DNA of 64,000 nucleotides from Snodgrassella alvi SCGC AB-598-O02 (GTDB lineage: Bacteria; Pseudomonadota; Gammaproteobacteria; Burkholderiales; Neisseriaceae). This document shows, one piece after another, positions 1-8,090 of this stretch. The notes beneath the pieces were generated by a model, which did not search any database, was not told the DNA's origin, and was given only the letters and a program-made list of their open reading frames with translations. Every line of letters starts with the position of its first letter. Position 1 is the stretch's first letter. The stretch is from the NCBI GenBank assembly GCA_000725195.1, contig JAIL01000255.1:1-64000 (forward strand), given 5' to 3'. The translations under genes and the position numbers were made by a program.

Positions 1-392
1 CGACGTGCATCTGATACATCTTCTGCGCCAAACAGTACCAAGCTACCGTGACCGCCACCGCCTTCTGTATCGCGTGCTAGCTCTACTTTTAAGATTTCAC
101 TATTGGTGGCTTTTACTGCCTCATCTGCGGCAAATATTTGTGGACCTGCACCTGTTCTGGCGCCAAGGATACCGATTGAACGGTATTTTTTATCTATGCC
201 CATTAACTCATGCAGTTGGTTATCTACATTCGCTATGACTAAACCAATAGTATGTCCTGTCGCTGTGCCTACATATTCTGTTAAACCGCATCCGCTTAGA
301 TTTGAAGAGGCGACCTGGGATGTTTCTAATGATGAGGAAGTTTGTTTCCTTATCACCTCTGATACAATTTGTTCTACTAGATTCTGACTCAT
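1..392 (-). CDS. pduB: BMC shell trimer protein PduB (5' part, runs off window)
   Basis: This is a tandem-domain microcompartment shell protein that would form trimeric facets of a PDU-type compartment. I translated the reverse strand by eye. It opens with an amphipathic stretch (residues about 5-15, including VEQIVSEVIRK), as PduB proteins do, then a low-complexity linker. The first BMC domain follows, with the PduB-typical motifs LTEYVGTATG, GLVIANVD, RSIGILGARTGAGPQ, AADEAVKAT and GGGGHGSL. Only about 130 codons are inside the window; the C-terminal half lies to the left of base 1. The start at 392 is preceded by a strong GGAGAGGAGG ribosome-binding site. The gene lies 21 bases downstream of pduA and is surely co-transcribed with it. 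Genes beyond base 1 probably include the signature enzyme, but this cannot be seen. Confidence 0.93.
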   Translation of the reverse strand, partial: MSQNLVEQIVSEVIRKQTSSSLETSQVASSNLSGCGLTEYVGTATGHTIGLVIANVDNQLHELMGIDKKYRSIGILGARTGAGPQIFAADEAVKATNSEILKVELARDTEGGGGHGSLVLFGAEDVSDAR

Positions 393-413
393 CTCAGCCC
401 TCCTCTCCAATTA

Positions 414-698
414 TCATTTCACTAAGGTGGTTGGTAATATTTTTTCCACTTCGGTATGAGGACGTGGAATAACATGGATAGATACCAGTTCACCGACTTT
501 GGTTGCTGCTGCAGAGCCTGCATCGGTGGCGGCTTTAACTGCACCAACATCGCCACGTACCATTACGGTAACCAATCCTGAACCAATTTTTTCATAACCA
601 ATTAAAGTGACATTGGCGGATTTGACCATGGTATCAGCGGCTTCAATTGCAGCCACTAAACCTTTTGTCTCAATCATACCTAACGCTTCTTGTTGCAT
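414..698 (-). CDS. pduA: BMC shell hexamer protein PduA/PduJ
   Basis: A single-BMC-domain hexamer-forming shell protein of 94 residues, the usual length of PduA/PduJ. It begins [20 protein letters not shown]. It carries the [21 protein letters not shown] core, with the pore-lining GSG motif at about residues 38-41, and the [16 protein letters not shown]-terminal signature, so it is very close to enterobacterial PduA. An AAGGAG ribosome-binding site sits about four bases before the ATG. It is the first gene of a pduA-pduB transcription unit that is separated from the other pdu genes by about 1.6 kb, so it probably has its own promoter in the 699-1300 region. PduA and PduJ cannot be told apart from one sequence; I chose pduA because pduB follows. 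Confidence 0.95.
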   Translation of the reverse strand: MQQEALGMIETKGLVAAIEAADTMVKSANVTLIGYEKIGSGLVTVMVRGDVGAVKAATDAGSAAATKVGELVSIHVIPRPHTEVEKILPTTLVK

Positions 699-1330
699 AT
701 CAGCTCCTTAACATTTAATTGAACATCGATTAATAATCAGAAAGAATAAAATTGACCATCTTTCTGTTATTTTCCATGTGGCAGTAACACATTTATGCAC
801 AAAGACTATGATAGACTTTTGCTAATAACGATAGTAAATGCGGATCTGATAAAAGTCTTGACAAGTAATATGAGTATTTTGTTTTTGATTTTTTTAGAAT
901 GACAAAATAATGCTAATAACTTACATATTACTAACAAATGTTTAGTAAGAATTGAGGGAATTACTGCTATTTATATTTGTATAATGGTTTAGAGTATGAC
1001 GGTTTTGTGCAGATGACATCACTATCAGAGTTGGTTATGTGAAAAGTTACGAATGGCAGAAATTAACGACATAATAATAGTTGATAACCTGGATTTAAAA
1101 ACCCTAATTTCTTGACAGCGGAATAAATTATGATTAAATCCAAACTACATTATGCCTAATGACTTTGTCATTTTATGCACAAATAATCTCTTTAAGAGCA
1201 AAATCGATCGTCCATTCAGCAAAAACTAAAAACCGCTGTGAGCAAATTTATAAATTATGGGTTTATTACTGCATCTTGAGCAGTAATAATGTTGATGAAT
1301 TCCAATACTTGTATTAAAAACTTAATATTA
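699..1330. other. Long AT-rich leader/promoter region upstream of pduA
   Basis: About 630 bases without a convincing gene. It holds the pduA 5' region. The string TTTATGCACAAA (minus strand TTTGTGCATAAA) occurs at 792-803 and nearly identically at 1172-1183, and TTTTGTGCAGA occurs at 1003-1013. A related string lies upstream of pduQ near 6813. These could be operator sites for a common regulator; this is inference. I see no unambiguous sigma-70 promoter. Confidence 0.4.
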
Positions 1331-1339
1331 GCTAAGATA

Positions 1340-1631
1340 GCTTGCGCGAAAATATTCATCCAGATACGAATCAAGAGCGAGCATTAGCGATTCGATTATT
1401 CCAATTTAATGAAATCGTTTCGAATGTTACCACAGAGGGTACGCCATATGTGCTTTGTGCGTATTAGTATGATATTGCGATCCTAATTCCAGTTTCCATG
1501 AGCACTATTGTATTTTAATGGCTGAAAATGAGAGCTTGAAACTGAATCACTTAATACTTGCTTCTTTAACGGCAAAAACCCCTAAAACTGGTTTGGAGAT
1601 GCTTGATATTAAAGCCGTTAAGATGATGTAA
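1340..1631 (+). pseudogene. argS: Decayed C-terminal fragment of arginyl-tRNA synthetase (argS)
   Basis: Reading the plus strand in two frames recovers the C-terminal anticodon-binding domain of ArgS. The first block, near 1351-1480, reads [18 protein letters not shown], then [19 protein letters not shown], a TAG stop at 1465-1467, then YDIA. After a frame change near 1480 the second block reads FHEHYCILMAENESLKLNHL, then ILASLTAKTPKTGLEMLDIK and AVKMM, ending at TAA 1629-1631. Intact ArgS proteins end with the same order of motifs (LCxYLYDLA, FYEHCPIL, LTAKTLKxGLxxLGI, VExM). The stop and the frameshift show it is dead. No N-terminal part was found. It sits inside the pdu locus between pduA and the monooxygenase gene. 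Confidence 0.8.
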
Positions 1632-1682
1632 TATGATATGCCATTGATATTATTGAGTATCGTTAATTTTCATTATCAGTTA

Positions 1683-1976
1683 TTAAATATCAATCTGCTT
1701 GGCTATACATACCGATAATCCATCAAAATGATCTTTCGCGAAATTGGCAAACTCAACAAAATGCGCAGTGGTATTATGTAAGTCAATCGCCTGCTGTGAT
1801 TCCCACCGTTCTACTATTATATAAATATTTTGATTTTCAACACTTTGATTGAGCTCATAACGCAGACAACCTGATTCTGCTCGACTACCTGTAACTAGTC
1901 GTTTAAATATAGGTTTCAATGCGTCTTGAAACTCTGGTTTGACCGTGATGGTGGCCATAATGCTTAGTTGTGTCAT
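1683..1976 (-). CDS. Antibiotic-biosynthesis-monooxygenase-fold (YgiN-like) protein
   Basis: A 97-residue single-domain protein of the dimeric alpha-beta barrel ABM family, whose members include quinol monooxygenase YgiN and heme-degrading relatives. Visible family features are the N-terminal strand MATITVKPEFQDALKPIFKR, then SRAESGCLRYELNQS, then IYIIVERWESQQAIDLH and a histidine-rich HNTTAHF segment. An AGGAAG ribosome-binding site precedes the ATG. It lies between the pdu genes, on the same strand but 300 bases from the PduO-like gene and about 1 kb from pduA, and next to an argS fragment. Its link with the compartment is therefore positional only. The substrate cannot be inferred. Confidence 0.8.
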   Translation of the reverse strand: MTQLSIMATITVKPEFQDALKPIFKRLVTGSRAESGCLRYELNQSVENQNIYIIVERWESQQAIDLHNTTAHFVEFANFAKDHFDGLSVCIAKQIDI

Positions 1977-2282
1977 ATTTCTTCCTATAAAAATATATTC
2001 ATTTATGATTTACAGCATTAATAATAAATCGCTTTTTATACCAATATAATTTTTGACCACAATACATAATATTAAATATTAAATATTAAGTTGGGGTTGT
2101 AAAATTTAATAATTAAGCACTACCGTCTGAAAAATTATTTTCATGTTAAATAATCTCAAAAATAATACTTTAACTATTTAATTTTCTAACTTATCGATTA
2201 AATTATTTTAATTAAGTAATAAAATTTCTCAGTCAATTTTAATCAGCTATAACGGTCGTGTTTCAAGATTAAGCATATATTT
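1977..2282. other. AT-rich intergenic region
   Basis: About 300 bases, very AT-rich, without a reading frame of note. It contains a single CCGTCTGAA core (2123-2131) resembling the Neisseria DNA uptake sequence, probably by chance. Confidence 0.4.
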
Positions 2283-2816
2283 TCAAGCTAATAATGAAAA
2301 GTACTGCTGACTAAATTCTTGCAAGGTATTGGTGGCTATAAGCATATCTTCTTCAACTGTTCCACCGCTAATGCCAATGCCGGCAATAACCACATTATTA
2401 TGCAGGCAGGGAAATCCACCACCTACTCCACAGATATTCGCAATACTTTCGACACCAAAAAGTGCTGTATTCGGTTGCATTATTTGTGCTAACTGATGAG
2501 TAGGCATTTTCATGGCGACTGCAGAATAGGCCTTTTTAGTAGCCAGGGTATGACTTACTAATAAGGCATTAGGCATGGCAAAATAAAACCGTTGCAGGCC
2601 GTATTTGTCCACCAGTGAAAAAACAATATCGATACCGATATTTTTGGCGTGTTTTTCGGCAATAGAAGCCAAAAGCATCATTTCACCAAAAGATAATTCT
2701 TTAACTGCTGTACTTTGCACTGAATGAGCAAATGAATTGGTACCAGCCGATTGCGAAATTGTGTTCATAGCGTTGTCAACATAATGATCAATCAGGCTAT
2801 TAGGTATTATTGGCAT
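2283..2816 (-). CDS. Free-standing PduO C-terminal / GlcG-HbpS (DUF336) domain protein
   Basis: A 177-residue protein matching the heme-binding GlcG/HbpS-type domain that forms the C-terminal half of PduO corrinoid adenosyltransferases. Residues 40-177 show the family pattern: an N-terminal helix, GIDIVFSLVDKYGLQRFYFAM, TKKAYSAVAMKMPTHQLA, then a glycine-rich GVGGGFPC segment and GIGISGGTVEEDMLIA. The N-terminal adenosyltransferase half of PduO is absent. The first 20 residues could form an amphipathic helix, as encapsulation tags do. An AAAGGA site precedes the start at 2816. It follows pduN by 16 bases, the place held by pduO in lactobacillus-type pdu operons. A role in redox or cobalamin handling inside the compartment is an inference. 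Confidence 0.85.
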   Translation of the reverse strand: MPIIPNSLIDHYVDNAMNTISQSAGTNSFAHSVQSTAVKELSFGEMMLLASIAEKHAKNIGIDIVFSLVDKYGLQRFYFAMPNALLVSHTLATKKAYSAVAMKMPTHQLAQIMQPNTALFGVESIANICGVGGGFPCLHNNVVIAGIGISGGTVEEDMLIATNTLQEFSQQYFSLLA

Positions 2817-2832
2817 GAGAATATTCCTTTAT

Positions 2833-3102
2833 TCATTCCGCCAGCTCGGTAGTATCAACAATGCCGACGATGGCCGCGTCAATGACAGAATGGTCTTTAT
2901 GATTAGCTAAGCGCGCAGAACTACCCTTGGAAACGATGACAATTTCTCCATTACCAGCACCTACAGTATCAACAGCAACTTCTGTAAATTGTTCTGGTTG
3001 TAATTGGGCATTTAAACGTCGGATGATCAGTAATTTCATACCACTTAACGAAACATCTTTTGTTGTGGATACGACTGTGCCAATTACTTTTGCTAAATAC
3101 AT
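2833..3102 (-). CDS. pduN: BMC vertex pentamer protein PduN (EutN/CcmL family)
   Basis: An 89-residue protein of the EutN/CcmL/PduN family, which closes the vertices of polyhedral microcompartments as pentamers. It starts MYLAKVIGTVVSTTKDVSLS, followed by GMKLLIIRRLN, the VAVDTVGAGNGEIVIVSKGS core and a C-terminal DAAIVGIVDTTEL. This is the classic order and length of the family. An AAAAGGTAG ribosome-binding site precedes the ATG. It lies 5 bases after pduM and 16 before the PduO-like gene, so it is tightly embedded in the operon. Its presence implies a closed shell rather than isolated shell-like proteins. Confidence 0.94.
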   Translation of the reverse strand: MYLAKVIGTVVSTTKDVSLSGMKLLIIRRLNAQLQPEQFTEVAVDTVGAGNGEIVIVSKGSSARLANHKDHSVIDAAIVGIVDTTELAE

Positions 3103-3107
3103 ATTTT

Positions 3108-3923
3108 CTACCTTTTAATGATGCGGATATTTTTCTGTTTGATAATATCCATAGCCAGTGGTGTCACGAGTGTATCACTATTCAGATATAAGGGTTGCTG
3201 CGGATCATGACAGCGAATATGGGAATAAGAAATCACTTTACCCGCTGTTTGGGACGAAGTGTATGACTGACAATTTAGTTGACGAGCCATATCTGCTCTC
3301 TGTGTTTGTTTGTCTGAATTGATTTCAACAGAACAAAATGTATTAATTGTGTTTGCCACTTCGCCGAGGGAAATAATATCTACATTGTAAGATGCTAGTC
3401 TGGCTATTTGCTGTTGAATAGTTCGCTGATAGCTGGAATTTATGTCAGAATTTTGCTGAACATAATCAATAGTCGCTACAACTTTTTTTGCTTTGAACAG
3501 CGCATGCTGAATTAACTCTGTTACCAGATTATCAGCTATATTAAGAGTACTTTTCGCCAAACTATTCAGTGATAATTCCGGCAAGAAGAGCAGATCATAA
3601 TCTGATATCTGCTCATGCAATGCAGTTAGTGAACTAACTACCTGCACATTTTTCAGTGATGAAACCACTGGTATGTTTTGGCGAGATAAATCTTCTGTGG
3701 CGGAATGCGAAAATAATAAATAAACAGAAGTACTATCCGGCAATAAACGCAGCTGTTCGAAAACTGATGAATAGCATAAGCCTGCATGACCACTAAACGC
3801 AACCACAACCTTTTTCGGCATTGTGTTACGCTGCTTCATGAGTTCAATAATGGCATCTGAAATCAGATCAACTATGACTTTATTTATTATTTCAGATAAG
3901 CTCAGTCTATGCATATTCCCCAT
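3108..3923 (-). CDS. pduM: PduM-like microcompartment protein
   Basis: A 271-residue protein. Its last part, VTPLAMDIIKQKNIRIIKR, matches the C-terminal signature of PduM, a compartment structural component of unclear biochemistry. Its position between eutJ and pduN is that of pduM in lactobacillus and Listeria pdu operons. It is much longer than the roughly 160 residues of enterobacterial PduM. The middle (about residues 35-200) looks like an alternating beta/alpha fold beginning KKVVVAFSGHAG, reminiscent of flavoprotein-like folds. The N-terminus (SEIINKVIVDLISDAIIEL) is amphipathic and could be an encapsulation tag. An in-frame ATG at 3914 is an alternative start. It nearly abuts eutJ. Family assignment is good at the C-terminus and uncertain for the middle. 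Confidence 0.75.
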   Translation of the reverse strand: MGNMHRLSLSEIINKVIVDLISDAIIELMKQRNTMPKKVVVAFSGHAGLCYSSVFEQLRLLPDSTSVYLLFSHSATEDLSRQNIPVVSSLKNVQVVSSLTALHEQISDYDLLFLPELSLNSLAKSTLNIADNLVTELIQHALFKAKKVVATIDYVQQNSDINSSYQRTIQQQIARLASYNVDIISLGEVANTINTFCSVEINSDKQTQRADMARQLNCQSYTSSQTAGKVISYSHIRCHDPQQPLYLNSDTLVTPLAMDIIKQKNIRIIKR

Positions 3924-3925
3924 TT

Positions 3926-4750
3926 TTAACTTTCCGGTAAACGCACATTAAGGGCGATACCTAAGGGTGTAACGAATAAAGGTTCAGGTGCACAGATAAT
4001 ATTTCGTTGGGTCTGATCACGAAATACCGTTGAAAAATTGCGAATACAGCTAGCACCGCCAACTAAATATATATTTTTAGTTTTATAAGGTGCCAGCCAG
4101 TTTTTGACCAGCACGGCCATTTTTTCAATAACTGGTTTTATGATGGTAAACACTTCATCTGCATGGGCATCATTTTTTTTGTACAGTTCAGCCTCCTGTA
4201 CTGAAATTCCCAAGGCTCCAGCTAGAACAAGCGTCATGTGTGTACCACCAGTGGGTTCATCAACTGACAAAATAATTTGTTTATTTCTAAATAATGCCAT
4301 GCCGGTTGTTCCACCACCGACATCAACTACCGCGCCATTTTTTATGTCCAAAACGGTTGCGGCAGCAACTGGTTCATCAACTACATTAGTCACTATAAAA
4401 CCAGCCGATTCAACCACATTGGCAATCACTTTGGCATTGCCACTGGAAATTCCCGGCGGTATAGCTGTTGCCGCATAAATAAGTGGTTGCTGAAGTTTTT
4501 TTTCTAGTTGTTCTTTCAGATCTGTGACTATACGGCTAGCTTTAGGATAGTCCACGACAATACCATCCTTAACAATAGTTGAAGGGTAGGTTATGCCTGC
4601 CACTGGTTGATTTTTTTCATCAACGACAGAGAGAACAATGTTGGCTGTACCTAAATCCACCCCAACCTTTAACCTGCCGAAAGGCTTATTACACGTTTGG
4701 TCGTTCACCAACGTTGCAAACTGATGTAATACGTTTTCCGGTAGTGTCAT
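3926..4750 (-). CDS. eutJ: EutJ-like actin/Hsp70-fold ATPase of the microcompartment locus
   Basis: A 274-residue protein of the EutJ family, Hsp70-like ATPases found in many eut and pdu loci and presumed to act as chaperones or reactivation factors. The actin-fold motifs are in order: phosphate-1 loop VGVDLGTANIVLSVVD (about residues 29-44), DGIVVDY, the SAGF...DEPVAAA segment, phosphate-2 loop VVDVGGGTTGMALF (about 140-153), DEPTGGTHMTLVLAG and the adenosine motif IYLVGGAS near the C-terminus. I chose the ATG at 4750 over the one at 4756 because AAGGA lies seven bases before it and abuts the earlier codon. The gene follows pduL by about a dozen bases and pduM comes at once after it. Confidence 0.92.
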   Translation of the reverse strand: MTLPENVLHQFATLVNDQTCNKPFGRLKVGVDLGTANIVLSVVDEKNQPVAGITYPSTIVKDGIVVDYPKASRIVTDLKEQLEKKLQQPLIYAATAIPPGISSGNAKVIANVVESAGFIVTNVVDEPVAAATVLDIKNGAVVDVGGGTTGMALFRNKQIILSVDEPTGGTHMTLVLAGALGISVQEAELYKKNDAHADEVFTIIKPVIEKMAVLVKNWLAPYKTKNIYLVGGASCIRNFSTVFRDQTQRNIICAPEPLFVTPLGIALNVRLPES

Positions 4751-4763
4751 AAACATTCCTTAA

Positions 4764-5432
4764 TTATTTGGCTATAGTCACAATATCATCATTCGCCAGA
4801 CCATAAGCATTGGCCTCTTCAACATCTATATGCATTTCAAGAATCGATGCCTCGGTAGCTCTGACAATGACATTTTTCATCACACCACCACGTATACCGC
4901 CAACATTGACACTTACTTTCTGACCATCTGATAAGTTAAATTGTCTGGCCAGCTCAGGCGGAATATGAATGTGACGCCACGCTACAATAGTACAATGTTC
5001 ACGTTCGATTCTGCCTTTGGGACCAATAATTTCTATTTTTTCCGCTTTATCAAGATCACCTGACATTTTAATGGGTGCCTTAATGCCTAAAACAAAATTA
5101 TCGCTGACAGATATTTCTACCTGTGTTCGCGATCGTAACGGACCTAAAATGCGAACATTTTTAATTTCTTTTTTCGGTCCTTTCAAGGTAACTGTTTCTT
5201 GTGCTGCAAACTGACCGGGTTGTTTAACTGCTTTTAGACGAGTCAGAGAAGAACCTTGCCCAAAAAGTATATCCATATCCTGCCGACTCAAATGCACATG
5301 TCGATTTGAAACACCAATCGGTATTTGCAAATCCGACTTTTCTCCAGTGATGAGTACTTGCTGGTTATTTTTATTATGCAACTTCTGCCAGATTTGCTGA
5401 GAAAGTTCCTTTATCTGATTATCATCAATCAT
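4764..5432 (-). CDS. pduL: Phosphotransacylase PduL
   Basis: This enzyme converts acyl-CoA (propionyl- or acetyl-CoA) and phosphate to acyl-phosphate plus CoA, recycling CoA inside the compartment. It is 222 residues long with two PduL beta-barrel domains. Zinc-ligand motifs are visible: NRHVHLS (about 43-49) in the first domain, RHIHIP (about 153-158), and LEMHIDVEEANAYG near the end. Residues 1-35 form a lysine/glutamine-rich helix (IKELSQQIWQKL) followed by a linker, as expected for the encapsulation peptide of compartment-targeted PduL. The product acyl-phosphate would feed the acetate kinase encoded at 8091-9302. It begins about 110 bases after pduQ; this gap is the largest within the core operon. 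Confidence 0.95.
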   Translation of the reverse strand: MIDDNQIKELSQQIWQKLHNKNNQQVLITGEKSDLQIPIGVSNRHVHLSRQDMDILFGQGSSLTRLKAVKQPGQFAAQETVTLKGPKKEIKNVRILGPLRSRTQVEISVSDNFVLGIKAPIKMSGDLDKAEKIEIIGPKGRIEREHCTIVAWRHIHIPPELARQFNLSDGQKVSVNVGGIRGGVMKNVIVRATEASILEMHIDVEEANAYGLANDDIVTIAK

Positions 5433-5543
5433 TATATTTTACCTACATAATCTTTGTACAAAGCTATTTATATGACTATTTCTCGCTCAAAGATAACCTA
5501 GCTTAGACAAGGTTAGCGACAATAGTAATGATAAATAACTGGT

Positions 5544-6659
5544 CTAACCAATAATTTGTTCAATTAAATATTCAATATCAGTTGCATTAACTGGCCTGGG
5601 GTTGGTTTTGGTACAGCTGTCATTTAATACAGCGGTAATGACCTCCTGCAAATTTTGCCGCAATAATCCAATATCTGAACCTAATTCTTTTAATGATGCC
5701 GGAATACCCATCATCTTATTCAGGCGCTGAATTTGTTTAACCAGCTGCTGTACCTGCATAATATTATTTTGATTTTGTAAATCCATTATTCTGGCACATA
5801 AAGCATAACGATCACGGATCTGTTCATCATCCTGACTATTAAATTTAATTATGATCGGTAACAACATTGCATTGATTTTGCCATGGGCGATGTGTAGTAA
5901 TGCACCCAAAGCATGAGCCATCCCATGCACTAGCCCTAATCCGGCAGAATTAAATGCCATACCAGCTAAACAGGAAGCATGGTGAACTTTTTCTCTGGCA
6001 TATTGGTTATTCAGATCGTGAAATACTTGTGGTAGGAATTCGTGAACCATACGTAAAGATTTTTCAGCCAAAGCATCGCTGAAATCATTAGCATTAATTG
6101 ATACTAACGCTTCAATCGCATGTGTCATGACGTCCATACCAGTATCCATGGAAACGCTTCTGGGGACGCTCATCACTAAACTTGAATCTAATATAGCAAC
6201 ATCAGGCAGTAAATCCTCAGATACCAGAGGATATTTGATATTATTGGCGGGATCAGAAATAATCGCATAAGTGGTTACTTCTGAACCAGAACCGCTCGTT
6301 GTCGGTATTGCCACTAATAGTATCGAATCTACGATACCTAATGTATTTAATGTCGCGGCAATCCCTTTGGCAGCATCAAGCGAGGAACCACCGCCAAAAG
6401 CTATAATTACCTGCGGTCTTAACTCATAAAAAAAACGAGCTCCTTGTTGCAATACATCAATACTGGGATCAGGTTTTACTTCACTGAAAACAGCTGTTTC
6501 ACATTGTGCTAATTGTTCAGTTATTCGATTAATTAATCCCGATGAAACCATAAAACTATCGGTCACAATGCCGACTCTTTGGCCGGCATACTGCTGCAAA
6601 GTTTGTAAGGCATTTTCGCCACTGTAAATACGCGATCTAATGCTAAACTGGTTAACCAT
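5544..6659 (-). CDS. pduQ: Iron-dependent alcohol dehydrogenase PduQ
   Basis: A group III iron-dependent alcohol dehydrogenase that reduces the aldehyde intermediate (for example propanal) to alcohol and regenerates NAD+ within the compartment. The start at ATG 6659 gives a protein beginning MVNQFSIRSRIYSGENAL, which aligns with PduQ N-termini (xxFSLxxRLYSG). A longer frame reaches ATG 6719 or TTG 6728, but the extra residues have no family match. Motifs: FGGGSSLDAAKG NAD-binding region, AIPTTSGSGSEVT, DTGMDVMTHAIEA, SCLAGMAFNSAGLGLVHGMA, and the metal-binding histidines in MAHALG...HIAHGKINA; the end, TKTNPRPVNATDIEYL, is PduQ-like. It is first in the minus-strand unit and divergent from the membrane protein at 7116. 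Confidence 0.93.
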   Translation of the reverse strand: MVNQFSIRSRIYSGENALQTLQQYAGQRVGIVTDSFMVSSGLINRITEQLAQCETAVFSEVKPDPSIDVLQQGARFFYELRPQVIIAFGGGSSLDAAKGIAATLNTLGIVDSILLVAIPTTSGSGSEVTTYAIISDPANNIKYPLVSEDLLPDVAILDSSLVMSVPRSVSMDTGMDVMTHAIEALVSINANDFSDALAEKSLRMVHEFLPQVFHDLNNQYAREKVHHASCLAGMAFNSAGLGLVHGMAHALGALLHIAHGKINAMLLPIIIKFNSQDDEQIRDRYALCARIMDLQNQNNIMQVQQLVKQIQRLNKMMGIPASLKELGSDIGLLRQNLQEVITAVLNDSCTKTNPRPVNATDIEYLIEQIIG

Positions 6660-7115
6660 ATGACACCCGTTGCCTGAATAAAATAACGTAGATTTCTGTA
6701 CAGGTAATCTATCATTCATTATTTTCAAAGTAATAGGTTATCCTTGCTCAACAATAGTACAATTTTGTCATTAATATTTTTTAATATCAAAAAAATCATC
6801 TGACGATAGCAATTTGTGCACAGAAATAATTCACTAAATCTGGACAAGCAGTCACTTACATAATAATAAATATTTGAATAACGAGTTATTTTTATCCAAA
6901 CCTCTTTAAATTTCGCCATTTGCCATTTCTTGTTCTGACAGACATGGGAGCAATATATACTCAGTATTAGTATTTTCTTGTCCTTAGCAAAATCTAATCC
7001 ACAAATAAACTTGGTGTACATGTCAAAAAAATACAGTTTTCCATTATTTGCTTTATGTTACTTTTGCCCTATTCAATCATGTTAATTTCTGACATCAAAC
7101 CGGAGTTTATTCAAA
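6660..7115. promoter_or_regulatory. Divergent intergenic region between pduQ and the membrane-protein/ackA unit
   Basis: About 455 bases separate two divergent transcription units and must hold both promoters. A 98-codon minus-strand frame (6725-7021) is present but has biased, low-complexity composition and no recognisable family, so I do not call it a gene. The string AATTTGTGCACAGAAA at 6811-6826 resembles the TTTGTGCATAAA strings upstream of pduA. No unambiguous -35/-10 pair was identified. Confidence 0.4.
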
Positions 7116-8021
7116 ATGGAAATATCAAATTTATTAATTGCTTTTGGCTGCGGTATTTTTGGAGCAGCACTGGGTGCCTTAGCTGCTTTTGAATTCGTCG
7201 GTTTATTGGTTATTGCTCTGGTCATCATACAAGTATCAACCGGTGCTCCATCAGACTTTATCAATTTTCCCTTCGGATACTTCGGACCTCATGCTGGTGG
7301 TTTTGGTGCTGGTGTTGCCGCTACCGCTTACGCAGCCAGAAAAGGCAAAATCGGTTCCGGTCGCGATATCACAACCGGTTTGTGTGGGCTGGATTCACCG
7401 GATGTTTTACTGGTTGGTGGTGTGTTTGGGGTTATAGGTTTTCTTTGCATTTGGGTATTTAATAAAATCCCTAATTTTTCTTCAGGTCTTGCCTGGACTG
7501 ATACGGTTGCATTTACTGTGATTGTTTCCGGAATAATCACTCGTCTGGTATTCGGTAAGACTGGGATATTCGGTAAACCTGAACAAGGTATCAGTCATTT
7601 AAATCCGCCCGCTGAAAAATGCTGGATGCCTTATCACAGTCGTTTAAGTCAACTGGTGACTTTAGGAGTTGGTGTTGGTATGGCTGCAGGTTATTTAGGC
7701 GTTTCTCTTGGTGGCAATGGTGCTCTGCTGGCTTTTGGTGTATCCGCTTTTTCATTAATATTTTTACATTTTAATACTAATGTGCCCATTTCTCATCATA
7801 TTGGTCTGCCGGCAGCAACCGCAGCAGCGTTATCTGGAAGTATTATCTGGGCAGGTATAACCGGCATTTGCTGTGCATTACTGGGAGAGTTTCTTTCTCG
7901 CTTATTTTTAGTCCATGGCGACACTCATATTGATCCACCGGCATTTACCATTTTTATTTCCACTACCATCATTCATTTTCTGTCGACTGTTGGGCTGTTT
8001 AGTGCAATCACGCTGATTTAA
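7116..8021 (+). CDS. Unrecognised polytopic membrane protein linked to the pdu locus
   Basis: A 301-residue, very hydrophobic protein with roughly eight membrane segments, rich in Gly and Ala (for example FGCGIFGAALGALAAFEFVG near the N-terminus). Hydrophilic loops carry KGKIGSGRDITTGLCGLDSP (about residues 72-91) and the stretch around LNPPAEKCWMP (about 163-173). A second Gly/Ala-rich segment, HIGLPAATAAALSGS, follows after about residue 228. I do not recognise the family. It is not a PduF-type glycerol facilitator: the NPA motifs are missing. It lies upstream of and close to ackA on the same strand and divergent from pduQ. A role in taking up the compartment substrate or exporting its acid or alcohol product is a reasonable inference. 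A GGAG site precedes the ATG. Confidence 0.75.
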   Translation: MEISNLLIAFGCGIFGAALGALAAFEFVGLLVIALVIIQVSTGAPSDFINFPFGYFGPHAGGFGAGVAATAYAARKGKIGSGRDITTGLCGLDSPDVLLVGGVFGVIGFLCIWVFNKIPNFSSGLAWTDTVAFTVIVSGIITRLVFGKTGIFGKPEQGISHLNPPAEKCWMPYHSRLSQLVTLGVGVGMAAGYLGVSLGGNGALLAFGVSAFSLIFLHFNTNVPISHHIGLPAATAAALSGSIIWAGITGICCALLGEFLSRLFLVHGDTHIDPPAFTIFISTTIIHFLSTVGLFSAITLI

Positions 8022-8090
8022 TTGTTTAAACATGGCACGAGTTACAGCAATTATTTAGTTTATGACAAAAGAATTATTAAAAGGGTAACC

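Noticed and set aside
2123..2131. CCGTCTGAA, core of the Neisseria DNA uptake sequence
   Set aside because: Only one such core was noticed and the flanks do not fit the standard 12-mer, so chance is more likely.
6725..7021. 98-codon minus-strand frame upstream of pduQ
   Set aside because: Composition is biased, no family or ribosome-binding site is visible, and it occupies the divergent promoter region.
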